From positions 434,001 to 498,000 of the forward strand of contig NZ_JAKWFK010000003.1 in the NCBI RefSeq assembly GCF_029522115.1: a DNA stretch of 64,000 bases, read 5' to 3'. The stretch comes from Trinickia sp. Y13. GTDB taxonomy: Bacteria > Pseudomonadota > Gammaproteobacteria > Burkholderiales > Burkholderiaceae. Shown one piece after another: positions 33,412 through 42,310 of this stretch. The notes beneath the pieces were generated by a model, which searched no databases, was not told the DNA's origin, and saw only the letters and a list, made by a program, of their open reading frames with translations. Both the position numbers and the translations under genes were made by a program. Positions within the stretch are counted from its first letter, which is position 1. Each line of letters begins with the position of its first letter.

Positions 33412-34971
33412 ATGGCAGCCGTTCTTCTTTCTAGTGAAAGCGCGGGACGCCCGACGGCGCCCGTCGTCGAAGCACGCGGCGCAACCAAGCGCTTCGGCTC
33501 GACGACGGCGCTATCGAGCGTCGATTTACGCGTGATGCCGGGCGAATCGCATGCACTCGTCGGCCGCAATGGCGCGGGCAAGTCGACGCTGGTGTCGCTT
33601 TTGACCGGGCTGCGCAAGCCCGATCAAGGCGAGATCCGGTTCGGCGGCGAGTTGGCGCCGCCGATCTCCGATCGCGACGCTTGGCGCGAGCGCGTGGCGT
33701 GCGTCTATCAGCATTCCACCGTCATTCCCGAGCTGAGCGTCGCCGAGAACTTGTTCGTGAATCGGCAGCCGACGCGCGGCGGAATCATCGATTGGCGCGC
33801 GATGCGGCGGGAAGCGCGCGCGCTGCTCGACCATTGGCGCATCGATGTGCGCGAGGACACGCGTTGCGGCGACTTGGGCGTCGAAGCGCGGCAACTCGTG
33901 GAGATCGCCCGCGCGTTGTCGCACGGCGCACGGTTCATCATTCTCGACGAACCCACGGCGCAGCTCGACGGCGATGAGATCAAGCGGCTCTTTGATCGCA
34001 TCGAGGGACTGCAGCGCGAGGGCGTAACGTTCCTGTTCATTTCGCATCATCTGCAAGAGGTCTATGAGATTTGCCAGGCCGTCACCGTGTTGCGAGATGC
34101 TCGCCGGATCCTGACGGCGGGCGTCGAGCAACTGCCGCGCGAGGCGCTGATCGAAGCCATGACGGGCGAAGCGGGCGGGGTCGCGCGGGACGATGCGTCG
34201 CGGCGCGCGCCGCTCGGCGATGCGCCGCTTGCGCTAGAAGTCGACGCGCTTTGCGGCGAGGGCTTCCACGACGTTTCGTTGAGCGTGCGGCGAGGCGAAG
34301 TCATCGGCCTCACCGGAGCGACGAGCAGCGGACGCACGAGCGTGGCCGAAGCCATCGCCGGGCTGCGGCGCCCGCGCAAGGGAGCGGTGCGCGTGTTCGG
34401 CGAGCGGGCGGGCGCGGGCGTGTCGCTGCCTTATGGCGACGTGCCCGCCGCGCTCGACGCGGGCATCGGGTGCGTGCCGAAGGACCGCCATCGAGAAGGA
34501 CTCGTGCTGTCGCAATCGATCGCCGAAAACGCGACGATGACGCTTGCCCGGCGGCTGGCGTCGTTCGGTCTGGCGCCGCCTTCGGTCAAGGCGCGGCTCG
34601 CACGCGAGGCGATCGACGCCCTCGGCATCGTGGCGCCAGGCCCGCTTGCGCCGGTGTCGGGGCTCTCGGGCGGCAATCAGCAAAAAGTCGTCATGGCGCG
34701 GGCGCTTGCCACCGATCCGCGCGTCCTGGTTCTGATCGACCCGACGGCCGGCGTCGACGTCAAATCGAAGGAAGCGTTGCTCGCCATGGCCGAGCGCGCG
34801 CGCAACGAAGGGCGGGCAGTCATCGTGTCGAGCGGCGAGCTCGACGATTTGCGCGGCTGCGACCGTGTCCTCGTCATGTTTCGCGGACGCATCGTCCAAG
34901 CGTTTGCGGCCGGTTGGGCCGATCACGAATTGATCGCATCAATTGAAGGAGTCGATCTGAATGAAGCCTAG
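33412..34971 (+). CDS. Sugar ABC transporter ATP-binding protein (two ATPase domains, RbsA type)
   Basis: A 519-residue ATPase with two nucleotide-binding domains. The first has Walker A GRNGAGKST and Walker B FIILDEPTAQLDGDE. The second has a degenerate Walker A (GATSSGRTS) but an intact signature LSGGNQQKV and LVLIDPTAGVD, with Asp-Pro in place of Glu-Pro. This asymmetry is usual in RbsA/XylG proteins. A GTG at 33358 that overlaps the upstream stop is an alternative start adding 18 residues. It overlaps the permease gene by 11 bp. Confidence 0.94.
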   Translation: MAAVLLSSESAGRPTAPVVEARGATKRFGSTTALSSVDLRVMPGESHALVGRNGAGKSTLVSLLTGLRKPDQGEIRFGGELAPPISDRDAWRERVACVYQHSTVIPELSVAENLFVNRQPTRGGIIDWRAMRREARALLDHWRIDVREDTRCGDLGVEARQLVEIARALSHGARFIILDEPTAQLDGDEIKRLFDRIEGLQREGVTFLFISHHLQEVYEICQAVTVLRDARRILTAGVEQLPREALIEAMTGEAGGVARDDASRRAPLGDAPLALEVDALCGEGFHDVSLSVRRGEVIGLTGATSSGRTSVAEAIAGLRRPRKGAVRVFGERAGAGVSLPYGDVPAALDAGIGCVPKDRHREGLVLSQSIAENATMTLARRLASFGLAPPSVKARLAREAIDALGIVAPGPLAPVSGLSGGNQQKVVMARALATDPRVLVLIDPTAGVDVKSKEALLAMAERARNEGRAVIVSSGELDDLRGCDRVLVMFRGRIVQAFAAGWADHELIASIEGVDLNEA

Positions 34972-36001
34972 TTTCTCGAGCCCAGGGGCGCAGCCACGCG
35001 CGGCCGCCTTCGCCGTCGCGGGCGCCGCACGGGCGCATGGATCCCGGTTGGATTTGGCGCGCTGGCGCGATTTAGCGTTGTTGCCCGCACTGGTGCTGTT
35101 GATCGCGATCGGCGCCTGGATCAGTCCGAGCTTTCTCACGCGAGCCAATCTCATCAGCGTGCTCGGTGCATCGGCTGCGCTGGCGTTGGTCGTTCTGGCC
35201 GAATCGTTGATCGTCATCGTCGGCAAATTCGATCTGTCGCTCGAATCGACCGTCGGTTTCGCCCCAGCCCTGGGCGCGATGCTCGTGATGCCGGCGGCCT
35301 CTGCCGGCTTCGGCTGGCAGTGGCCGGCGGCGGCGGGCCTATGCGTGATCGTCGCGGTGGGCGCGCTGATCGGCTGGGTCAACGGCTTGCTCGTCGTGCG
35401 CTTGCGCCTGAACGCGTTCATCGTGACGCTCGCCATGCTGATCGTCTTGCGCGGTATGCTGGTTGGCGCGACCAAAGGCGGGACGCTGTTCGACATGCCG
35501 CCTTCGTTTTTCGCGTTGGCCACCGTGACCGTGCTGGGGTTGCCGCTGTCGGTATGGCTCGCGGCTGTCGCGTTTGCCGTTGCCGCCTTCGTGCTGCGCT
35601 ATCACCGCATCGGCCGCGCGCTTTATGCGATCGGCGGCAATGCGCAGGCGGCGCGGGCAGCCGGTATTCGCGTGGAGCGCATCGTTTGGGGCGTGTTCGT
35701 GCTCGGTAGCGCGCTGGCCTCGATCGGCGGGATCGTGGTGACGGGGTATGTGGGCGCGATCAACGCCAATCAAGGCAACGGCATGATCTTCACGGTGTTC
35801 GCCGCGGCCGTGATCGGCGGCATCTCGCTCGACGGCGGCAAGGGAACGATGCTCGGTGCGTTGACCGGCGTGTTGTTGCTCGGCGTCGTGCAAAACTTGC
35901 TGACGCTCGCGCAAGTGCCGTCGTTTTGGATTCAAGCGATTTACGGCGCCATCATTCTGGGTTCGTTGATGATTGCCCGTTTGGCCGGCAGCCAGGAGTA
36001 A
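34961..36001 (+). CDS. Sugar ABC transporter permease (RbsC type)
   Basis: A 346-residue inner-membrane permease with about nine hydrophobic segments. Conserved features are SPSFLTRANLISVLGASAALALVVLAESLIVIVGKFDLS and the cytoplasmic loop YAIGGNAQAARAAGIRVERI, where the ATPase docks, then GGISLDGGKGTMLGALTG. It probably acts as a homodimer with the upstream ATPase and binding protein. Confidence 0.95.
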   Translation: MKPSFSSPGAQPRAAAFAVAGAARAHGSRLDLARWRDLALLPALVLLIAIGAWISPSFLTRANLISVLGASAALALVVLAESLIVIVGKFDLSLESTVGFAPALGAMLVMPAASAGFGWQWPAAAGLCVIVAVGALIGWVNGLLVVRLRLNAFIVTLAMLIVLRGMLVGATKGGTLFDMPPSFFALATVTVLGLPLSVWLAAVAFAVAAFVLRYHRIGRALYAIGGNAQAARAAGIRVERIVWGVFVLGSALASIGGIVVTGYVGAINANQGNGMIFTVFAAAVIGGISLDGGKGTMLGALTGVLLLGVVQNLLTLAQVPSFWIQAIYGAIILGSLMIARLAGSQE

Positions 36002-36007
36002 GGGACC

Positions 36008-36325
36008 ATGACGCTCGACTCGCGGCTGCTGCTGCTCTGTCCCGACGACAATTGCTTGATCGCCGCAACCACGCTCGAGGCGGGCGCCGTGGTGGACATC
36101 GAGGGCGAGCGCGTTGCGCTTGCGACGACGATCTCCCTCGGGCACAAGCTCGCGCGCCGTGCGTTGAGCGCGGGCGAGAAGGTCCTGCGCTACGGCGCGC
36201 CGATCGGTCATGTCACGTGCAACGTCGTCAAGGGCGGGCATCTGCATACGCACAATCTCGAAAGCGATTATTTGCCTACTTACACGCTCGACGAGGGCCA
36301 TGCCTTCGTCGGACACGACGATTGA
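36008..36325 (+). CDS. SAF-domain small subunit of a UxaA-type sugar-acid dehydratase
   Basis: A 105-residue SAF-domain protein corresponding to the N-terminal part of altronate dehydratase. Typical segments are SLGHKLARRALSAGEKVLRYGAPIGHVTCNVVKGGHLHTHNLESDY. In E. coli UxaA this domain is fused to the catalytic part; here it is a separate gene just before the large subunit, as in other split members of the family. It starts 6 bp after the permease stop. Confidence 0.92.
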   Translation: MTLDSRLLLLCPDDNCLIAATTLEAGAVVDIEGERVALATTISLGHKLARRALSAGEKVLRYGAPIGHVTCNVVKGGHLHTHNLESDYLPTYTLDEGHAFVGHDD

Positions 36326-36347
36326 CCTACTGTCAGCGGAAACGAAT

Positions 36348-37703
36348 ATGAACGAGATCCCATCCGACGCCGCGCCGCTTCTCGGCTATCTGCGGCAAGA
36401 CGGGCGCAAGGGGATACGCAATGTCGTCGCCGTTGCGTATCTGGTGGAATGCGCGCATCACGTCGCACGTGAAATCGTGACGCAATTCGCGCCGCGCTTG
36501 ATGCATGCCGGCGCCGATGTTGCGGCGGACGAAGAAGCCGATGGGCAAGCCGACGGCCTATCCGCTGCCGATTTCGATTCGGTCAACGCCCACGATGCGG
36601 CGCCGGAAGTCCACTTGATCGGCTTTCCGGGTTGCTATCCCAACGCCTATGCGCAGAAGATGCTCGCGCGCATCGCGACCCACCCGAACGTCGGCGCGGT
36701 GCTGTTCGTCTCGCTTGGCTGCGAGAGCATGAACAAACACTTCCTGGTCGATACCGTGCGCGAAAGCGGCCGGCCTGTCGAAGTGCTGACGATTCAGGAA
36801 ACCGGCGGCACGCGCAGCACCATCATGCGCGGCGTCGATTGGGTGCGGCGCGCTCGGCGCACGCTCGCTCAGATGCGCCCAGTGCCGATGCGCTTTGACG
36901 AGTTGGTCGTCGGCACCGTGTGCGGGGGCTCGGACAGCACGAGCGGCATCACGGCCAATCCCGCGGTAGGGCGCGCGTTCGATGCGATGATCGAGCGCGG
37001 CGCAGCCTGCGTGTTCGAGGAAACGGGCGAGCTCGTGGGCTGCGAGCATCATATGAAGTCGCGCGCGGCGCGCGCGGAACTGGGCGAGGCCATCGTGGCC
37101 TGTGTCGAGAAGGCAGCGCGCTACTACACGATCATGGGGCATGGCAGCTTCGCGGTCGGCAACGCGGACGGCGGTTTGACGACGCAGGAAGAGAAATCGC
37201 TCGGCGCCTATGCGAAGAGCGGGGCGTCGCCCATCGTCGGCATCGTCAAACCCGGGGACATTCCCCCGACGGGTGGCCTGTACTTGCTCGACGTCGTGCC
37301 CGACGGCGAGCCGCGGTTCGGTTTCCCGAACATCAGCGACAACGCCGAGATCGGCGAACTCATCGCTTGCGGCTGCCACGTCATCCTCTTCACGACCGGG
37401 CGCGGCTCGGTCGTCGGCTCCGCCGTTTCGCCCGTGATCAAGATTTGCGCGAACCCGGCCACGTATCGCAATTTGTCGGGCGATATGGATGTCGACGCGG
37501 GCCGCATCCTCGAAGGACGCGCATCGCTCGACGCGGTCGGCCGCGAGATTTTCGAGGCGACGCTCGCGCTCGGGCGCGGCGAGCGCTCGAAATCGGAACT
37601 GCTCGGCCATCAGGAGTTCATCTTGACCTACAAGGCGTTCGAACCAATCGGCCCCGGCTGCTTGCCGATCGTCCGGGCGGCCCCCGTGCAGGCGGGCGCA
37701 TGA
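36348..37703 (+). CDS. UxaA-family sugar-acid dehydratase large subunit
   Basis: A 451-residue catalytic subunit of the D-altronate dehydratase family, which dehydrates aldonic acids to 2-keto-3-deoxy acids using an iron-containing site. Conserved cysteines lie in GFPGCYPN, SLGCESMNKH, GTVCGGSDSTSG and GELVGCEHH, and GNADGGLTTQEEKSLGAYAKSG is a family signature. An acidic Ala-rich stretch of about 30 residues (near 55-86) looks like an insertion. The likely substrate, from the neighbours, is L-fuconate, D-arabinonate or a related acid. It overlaps the next gene by ATGA. Confidence 0.92.
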   Translation: MNEIPSDAAPLLGYLRQDGRKGIRNVVAVAYLVECAHHVAREIVTQFAPRLMHAGADVAADEEADGQADGLSAADFDSVNAHDAAPEVHLIGFPGCYPNAYAQKMLARIATHPNVGAVLFVSLGCESMNKHFLVDTVRESGRPVEVLTIQETGGTRSTIMRGVDWVRRARRTLAQMRPVPMRFDELVVGTVCGGSDSTSGITANPAVGRAFDAMIERGAACVFEETGELVGCEHHMKSRAARAELGEAIVACVEKAARYYTIMGHGSFAVGNADGGLTTQEEKSLGAYAKSGASPIVGIVKPGDIPPTGGLYLLDVVPDGEPRFGFPNISDNAEIGELIACGCHVILFTTGRGSVVGSAVSPVIKICANPATYRNLSGDMDVDAGRILEGRASLDAVGREIFEATLALGRGERSKSELLGHQEFILTYKAFEPIGPGCLPIVRAAPVQAGA

Positions 37704-38773
37704 GCACGGGCGCAGGCACGGCGGTGGGCGCGCGCCGCCGAATCGGCCGCACTTCGCTCGAAGTCACGGCGCTCGGGCTCGGTTGCGCGGGGCTAGGCGG
37801 CTTGTATCGTGATGTCGACGAGGCCGATGCGCGCGCGACCATCGATGCCGCCTGGGAAGCCGGCATTCGCTTGTTCGACACGGCGCCGTACTATGGCTAC
37901 ACGAAAAGCGAGCATCGCGTCGGCGCGGCGCTGCGCGAGCGTGAGCGCGATACGTTCGTGCTTTGCACGAAGGCGGGGCGGATCATGCTGCCCGATCGCG
38001 GCGCATCGGCGCGCGCACCGCGCGACGGTTGGGCGCATCCGCTGCCGTTCACGCCCGTTTTCGACTACACGTACGACGGCATCCTGCGCTCGTTCGACGA
38101 TAGCCTGCAGCGGCTCGGCATGGCGCGCATCGACATCTTGCTCGTGCACGACATCGGCGCGCTCACGCACGGCGAGCAAAGCGCGCACTATTGGCGGCAA
38201 TTGAGCGAAGGCGGCTTCAAAGCGCTCGACGAGCTGCGCGCTGGCGGCGCGGTGCGGGCCGTGGGACTAGGCGTGAATGAGGCGGGCGCGGTGCTCGACG
38301 CGATGCGCGAGTTCGAGATCGACTGTGCACTGTTGGCCGGCCGCTACACGCTGCTCGAGCAGCGGAGCCTCGACACCCTGCTGCCCGAGTGCGCGCGGCG
38401 CGGCGTGTCGATGCTCGTGGGCGGCGCATTCAATTCGGGCATCCTCGCGCGCGGCGTTCGGCATCTGCGGGAGGCCGGCGGGGACGCTTCGAGCGCGCTC
38501 AAATTCAATTACGGAAGCGCGCCAGCCGAGGTGATCGAACGCGTCGCGCGGATCGAGGCGCTTTGCGATGCCCATGGCGTTGCGCTCCCGAGCGCCGCCT
38601 TGCGCTTTCCGTATGCGCACGAGGCAGTCGCAAGCGTGCTGACGGGCGCCAGCAGCGTAGCCGAGTTGCGAAGCAGCGTCGAGGCGTTCACGACGCCGAC
38701 TCCCGGCGAGCTCTGGTCCGCGTTGCGCGCCGAAGGTTTGTTGGATCCGAGATCGCCCACGCCGAGCGCGTGA
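37700..38773 (+). CDS. Aldo/keto reductase, probable D-threo-aldose 1-dehydrogenase (L-fucose dehydrogenase)
   Basis: A 357-residue NAD(P)-dependent oxidoreductase of the AKR fold. The catalytic Asp and Tyr lie in FDTAPYYGYTKSEHRVG, Lys in CTKAGR and the position-4 residue in LLVHDIG. The segment TPVFDYTYDGILRSFDDSLQRLG is typical of D-threo-aldose 1-dehydrogenases, which oxidise L-fucose, D-arabinose and L-galactose to lactones. It is translationally coupled to the dehydratase and would supply the first step of the pathway. Confidence 0.9.
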   Translation: MSTGAGTAVGARRRIGRTSLEVTALGLGCAGLGGLYRDVDEADARATIDAAWEAGIRLFDTAPYYGYTKSEHRVGAALRERERDTFVLCTKAGRIMLPDRGASARAPRDGWAHPLPFTPVFDYTYDGILRSFDDSLQRLGMARIDILLVHDIGALTHGEQSAHYWRQLSEGGFKALDELRAGGAVRAVGLGVNEAGAVLDAMREFEIDCALLAGRYTLLEQRSLDTLLPECARRGVSMLVGGAFNSGILARGVRHLREAGGDASSALKFNYGSAPAEVIERVARIEALCDAHGVALPSAALRFPYAHEAVASVLTGASSVAELRSSVEAFTTPTPGELWSALRAEGLLDPRSPTPSA

Positions 38774-38872
38774 CGCCACGTCAGCGTGGATCGCGCCGCG
38801 CGCGTGTAGACGGTTCGCGGCGGTGCCCATGCTAGCCTTTGATAGCTTCCTTTCGACGGAGTGTTGCAAACA

Positions 38873-39649
38873 ATGACCGCCATCGCCACGAGTTTTCCCG
38901 CGTCGCCGGCCACGCGCCTGGCAGGCAAGACCGCGCTCGTCACGGCCGCTGCCCAGGGCATTGGCCGCGCCTGCGCCGAGCGCCTCGCCCAAGAGGGCGC
39001 TCGGGTCGTCGCCACCGATATCCGGCTCGATATGCTCGCGCAAGCGCCGTTTGAAGCGCGCGCGCTCGACGTGCGCGACGGCGCGGCGATCACGGCGCTG
39101 GCCGAAGAGATCGGCTGCGTCGACGTGCTGGTCAACTGCGCCGGCTTCGTTCATGCCGGTAGCATCTTGGAATGCGACGAAGCCGACTGGGATTTTTCGT
39201 TCGATCTGAACGTGAAGTCGATGTATCGGACAATACGAACGTTTCTGCCGGGCATGCTCGAGCGTGGCGGCGGTTCGATCGTGAACCTCGCGTCGGCAGC
39301 CTCGAGCGTGAAGGGCGTGCCCAACCGTTTCGTCTACGGCACGACGAAAGCGGCCGTGATCGGGCTCACGAAGGCCGTGGCCGCCGATTTCGTCACGCGC
39401 GGCGTGCGCTGCAATGCCATTTGCCCCGGCACCGTGGCGTCCCCCTCGCTAACCGCACGCATCGCGGAGCAAGCGCAGGCGCAGGGCAAGAGCGTGGCCG
39501 ACGTCGAGGCCGCATTCATCGCCCGGCAACCGATGGGGCGTATCGGGCGGCCCGAGGAAATCGCGGCGTTGGCCGCCTACTTGGCCTCGGACGAAGCGGC
39601 ATTCACCACGGGGCAGATTCATCTGATCGACGGCGGCTGGTCGAACTGA
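38873..39649 (+). CDS. Short-chain dehydrogenase, probable 2-keto-3-deoxy-L-fuconate dehydrogenase
   Basis: A 258-residue NAD(P)-dependent SDR. The cofactor motif TAAAQGIGRA lies near residue 25, NCAG in the middle, and the catalytic Ser-Tyr-Lys in NLASAASS ... FVYGTTKAAV. An Asp after the second strand (ATDIRLD) indicates NAD. The sequence resembles 2-keto-3-deoxy-L-fuconate 4-dehydrogenases and the position before a FAH hydrolase fits the third step, making a 2,4-diketo acid. GGAG lies 11 bases before the chosen ATG; a GTG at 38861 is the alternative. Confidence 0.9.
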   Translation: MTAIATSFPASPATRLAGKTALVTAAAQGIGRACAERLAQEGARVVATDIRLDMLAQAPFEARALDVRDGAAITALAEEIGCVDVLVNCAGFVHAGSILECDEADWDFSFDLNVKSMYRTIRTFLPGMLERGGGSIVNLASAASSVKGVPNRFVYGTTKAAVIGLTKAVAADFVTRGVRCNAICPGTVASPSLTARIAEQAQAQGKSVADVEAAFIARQPMGRIGRPEEIAALAAYLASDEAAFTTGQIHLIDGGWSN

Positions 39650-39697
39650 GCGAGCCATGCCTGCCGCGTTTTATCCATCTTGAGGATTGAGTAATAC

Positions 39698-40546
39698 ATG
39701 AAACTTCTTCGCTATGGTCCCAAGGGCCAGGAAAAGCCCGGTCTGATCGACGCAGAGGGCATCGTGCGCGATCTGTCGTCGGTCGTCGACGATATTGCCG
39801 GAGACGTCCTATCGGACGCCGGACTCGCGCGCCTGCGCGCCCTCGATCCTTCGACGCTGCCGCGCGCCCCCGAGGGTGTGCGCTTGGGCGCTTGCGTCGG
39901 TCGCGTGGGCAAGATGGTTTGCATCGGCTTGAACTACGCCGATCACGCGGCCGAATCGAACCTGCCCATTCCGACCGAACCCGTCGTCTTCAACAAATGG
40001 ACCAGCGCGATCGTGGGCCCGAACGATGACGTGCACATTCCGCGCGGTTCGACCAAGACCGATTGGGAGGTCGAACTCGGGGTCGTCATCGGCAAGCCGT
40101 GCAAGTACGTGGAAGCGGCCGATGCGCTCAGCTACGTGGCCGGCTACTGCGTCGTCAACGACGTGTCGGAGCGCGAATGGCAGATCGAGCGCGGCGGACA
40201 ATGGGACAAGGGCAAGGGCTTCGACACCTTCGGGCCGCTCGGGCCGTGGCTCGTGACGCGCGACGAAGTGCCCGACCCGCAGCAATTGGACTTGTGGCTC
40301 GAAGTGGACGGCCACCGCTATCAGAACGGCAATACGCGCACGATGATCTTCAGCGTCGCCGAGATCGTGGCTTATCTGAGCCAATGCATGAGCCTGCAGC
40401 CGGGCGACGTCATCTCGACAGGCACGCCACCGGGGGTCGGGCTCGGCATCAAGCCGACACCGGTCTATCTAAAGGCGGGGCAGACGATGCGCTTGGGCAT
40501 CGCCGGGCTCGGCGAACAGCGTCAGCGCACGGTCTCAGCCGAATAA
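39698..40546 (+). CDS. Fumarylacetoacetate hydrolase family protein, probable 2,4-diketo-3-deoxy-L-fuconate hydrolase
   Basis: A 282-residue metal-dependent hydrolase. The core GLNYADHAAESNLPIPTEPVVFNKW, the metal-binding DWEVELGVVIGK and VAGYCVVNDVSEREWQ, and the closing STGTPPGVGLG are standard for the family. In this setting it would split a 2,4-diketo-3-deoxy acid into pyruvate and either lactate (from L-fucose) or glycolate (from a pentose). It is the last gene of the cluster, and a strong hairpin follows. Confidence 0.92.
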   Translation: MKLLRYGPKGQEKPGLIDAEGIVRDLSSVVDDIAGDVLSDAGLARLRALDPSTLPRAPEGVRLGACVGRVGKMVCIGLNYADHAAESNLPIPTEPVVFNKWTSAIVGPNDDVHIPRGSTKTDWEVELGVVIGKPCKYVEAADALSYVAGYCVVNDVSEREWQIERGGQWDKGKGFDTFGPLGPWLVTRDEVPDPQQLDLWLEVDGHRYQNGNTRTMIFSVAEIVAYLSQCMSLQPGDVISTGTPPGVGLGIKPTPVYLKAGQTMRLGIAGLGEQRQRTVSAE

Positions 40547-40566
40547 GCATTCGGTGGGGTCGGGTC

Positions 40567-40596
40567 GCTCGCGCGCGCCATGCCGTGCGCGCGAGC
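40567..40596. terminator. Stem-loop between convergent genes
   Basis: GCTCGCGCGC pairs with GCGCGCGAGC across a 10-base loop, 20 bp after the FAH gene and 33 bp before the end of the convergent small protein gene. No T-run. Confidence 0.55.
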
Positions 40597-40628
40597 TGCA
40601 AGCTCGGCGCCGGGCGGCCGCCGCAGCA

Positions 40629-40997
40629 TCAGATGCTTTCATCGTCGGCAAATACGCTGTTCTCGGCCAAGGTCGCTTCTTCGTCCACGCACTGCACGTG
40701 CCAATGGCCGCGCGCCTTGATGCCGCACAATTGTGCGCCGCCCGTTTCACCCTCGAACGGGCCCTCGTCGCTCTCCAGATCGAACCCGGTCAGCTCGCAG
40801 ATCGCCTCGTCGGCGCGCGGGCTGCACAGACGCGTCACGCCGCGCTGCGACGTCACGACGCCCCACGTCGGCAGATCCAGCCCGAAGTGGCTCTCGCGCG
40901 ACCATTTGCGAGCGTCGCGATCGATCCACACGATCGCGTAGGCGCAAGGATTGAGTTCGTCGAACGTACTGAGATGGATGGTGATGCGCATCGTCAT
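40629..40997 (-). CDS. Conserved-looking protein of unknown function
   Basis: A 122-residue acidic soluble protein that I do not recognise. Its N-terminus MTMRITIHLSTFDELNPCAYAIVWIDRDARKW looks like a beta-sheet core, and four cysteines are spread along the chain. AGGAGG precedes the ATG at ideal spacing, so translation is very likely. It stands between the sugar cluster and the second alcohol dehydrogenase and is divergent from the latter. Confidence 0.75.
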   Translation of the reverse strand: MTMRITIHLSTFDELNPCAYAIVWIDRDARKWSRESHFGLDLPTWGVVTSQRGVTRLCSPRADEAICELTGFDLESDEGPFEGETGGAQLCGIKARGHWHVQCVDEEATLAENSVFADDESI

Positions 40998-41012
40998 GTC
41001 CTCCTCTTGCTG

Positions 41013-41048
41013 CGTTCGGTTCCGGTTCCGGTTCGGGATCCGGTTCGG
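41013..41048. repeat. Short CGGTTC-type tandem repeat
   Basis: A hexamer related to CGGTTC recurs about five times over 36 bp just upstream of the small unknown protein gene. It is imperfect in the middle (GGGATC). Confidence 0.5.
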
Positions 41049-41147
41049 TGATGGGTCCACCAGGCGCTGCCGGGCACGGGGCAGGCCGGCCGACTTCGCC
41101 CCGCCGTTGCCCACGATCGATGATCGCCCCATGTGCAACCTCGCGCC

Positions 41148-41188
41148 TTGCGTTGGGTCAAGAAGAGGCGGCCCGATTGCGCTGAAAT
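41148..41188 (+). promoter_or_regulatory. Weak FNR-like promoter candidate of the second alcohol dehydrogenase
   Basis: TTGCG-TTGG-GTCAA (41148-41161) matches the FNR consensus at only 7 of 10 positions. TGAAAT (41183-41188) follows with 31 bp between centres. The spacing is right but the box is poor, so this is tentative. Confidence 0.25.
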
Positions 41189-41262
41189 GGACGAGGAACG
41201 CGTTTCGTGGGTAGACGAATGCGCGGTGCGCATGCGGGGCGAACGGAAAGGGAGACAGCGAT

Positions 41263-42252
41263 ATGCGAGCGATGGTGTACGACGGGCGTTCGCCCGTGCT
41301 GCAATTGCGCGAGTTGGCCGAGCCGCGGCCGGGACCCGGCCAGCTTTTGATCGAGGTGCATGCCTGCGGCGTTTGCCGCACCGATCTGCATGTGATCGAC
41401 GGCGAGTTGACGCAGCCCAAGACGCCGCTCGTGCCGGGGCATGAAATCGCGGGCGTCGTGGCCGCGCTCGGCGACGGCGTGACGGGATTCGCCCTGGGCG
41501 ACCGGGTAGGCGTGCCTTGGCTCGGCCATACGTGCGGGCATTGCGCCTATTGCGCGCGGGGCAAGGAAAATTTGTGCGATGCGCCGCAGTTCACGGGCTA
41601 TACGATCGACGGCGGCTATGCCGAACGCACGGTCGCCGATAGCCGTTATTGCTTCCATTTGCCGGCGCGCTATTCCGACATCGAGGCGGCGCCGCTGCTG
41701 TGCGCCGGGTTGATCGGCCACCGGACCCTCTCGATGGCCGGCGATGCGCATCGGATCGGCCTCTACGGCTTCGGTGCGGCCGCGCACATCGTCGCGCAGG
41801 TGGCGCGGCATCAGGGGCGAGAAGTCTACGCGTTCACGCGTCCGGGCGACCTGGCGGCGCAAGCGCTCGCAAGGCGACTGGGCGCGCACTGGGCCGGCTC
41901 CAGCGCCGACCCGGCGCCCGCGCCGCTCGACGCCGCGCTCATTTTCGCGCCGGTCGGCGCGCTGGTGCCGGCGGCGTTACGGGCGGTGGTCAAAGGCGGG
42001 GTCGTCGTCTGCGGCGGAATTCATATGAGCGATATTCCGTCGTTCCCGTACGAGGACCTATGGGGCGAGCGCCGAATCGTCTCGGTGGCCAACCTTACGC
42101 GCGAGGACGGCCATGCGTTCATGCGGCTTGCCGAGAACATTGCGCTCCAGATCGAGACCACGGTCTATCCGCTGGCCGAAGCGAACCGGGCGTTGGCCGA
42201 TTTGCGGGAAGGGCGGCTATCGGGTGCGGCGGTGCTCGATGTCCGAGCGTAA
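41263..42252 (+). CDS. Zinc-dependent alcohol dehydrogenase, second copy type
   Basis: A 329-residue medium-chain dehydrogenase of the zinc-binding YjgB/AdhA-like group. Catalytic ligands Cys38 and His60 (GVCRTDLH, PGHEIAG) and structural cysteines 91, 94, 97 and 105 are present. The coenzyme motif is GLYGFGAAAHIVAQVA rather than the usual GxGGxGH, a hallmark of this subgroup. It is only distantly similar to the alcohol dehydrogenase at 11.8 kb. GGGAGA precedes the ATG, and the FNR gene converges on it 58 bp downstream. Confidence 0.94.
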   Translation: MRAMVYDGRSPVLQLRELAEPRPGPGQLLIEVHACGVCRTDLHVIDGELTQPKTPLVPGHEIAGVVAALGDGVTGFALGDRVGVPWLGHTCGHCAYCARGKENLCDAPQFTGYTIDGGYAERTVADSRYCFHLPARYSDIEAAPLLCAGLIGHRTLSMAGDAHRIGLYGFGAAAHIVAQVARHQGREVYAFTRPGDLAAQALARRLGAHWAGSSADPAPAPLDAALIFAPVGALVPAALRAVVKGGVVVCGGIHMSDIPSFPYEDLWGERRIVSVANLTREDGHAFMRLAENIALQIETTVYPLAEANRALADLREGRLSGAAVLDVRA

Positions 42253-42310
42253 AGGCGCTTCCGAGTCTTCGGTGCGCTTGCCGGGCGCTTGCAGGCGCCA
42301 CGAGCGCCTC

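Noticed and set aside
41013-41048. CGGTTC repeats as a CRISPR-like or phase-variation tract
   Set aside because: Only about five imperfect hexamers, no spacers, and outside the coding sequence without a promoter-like position.
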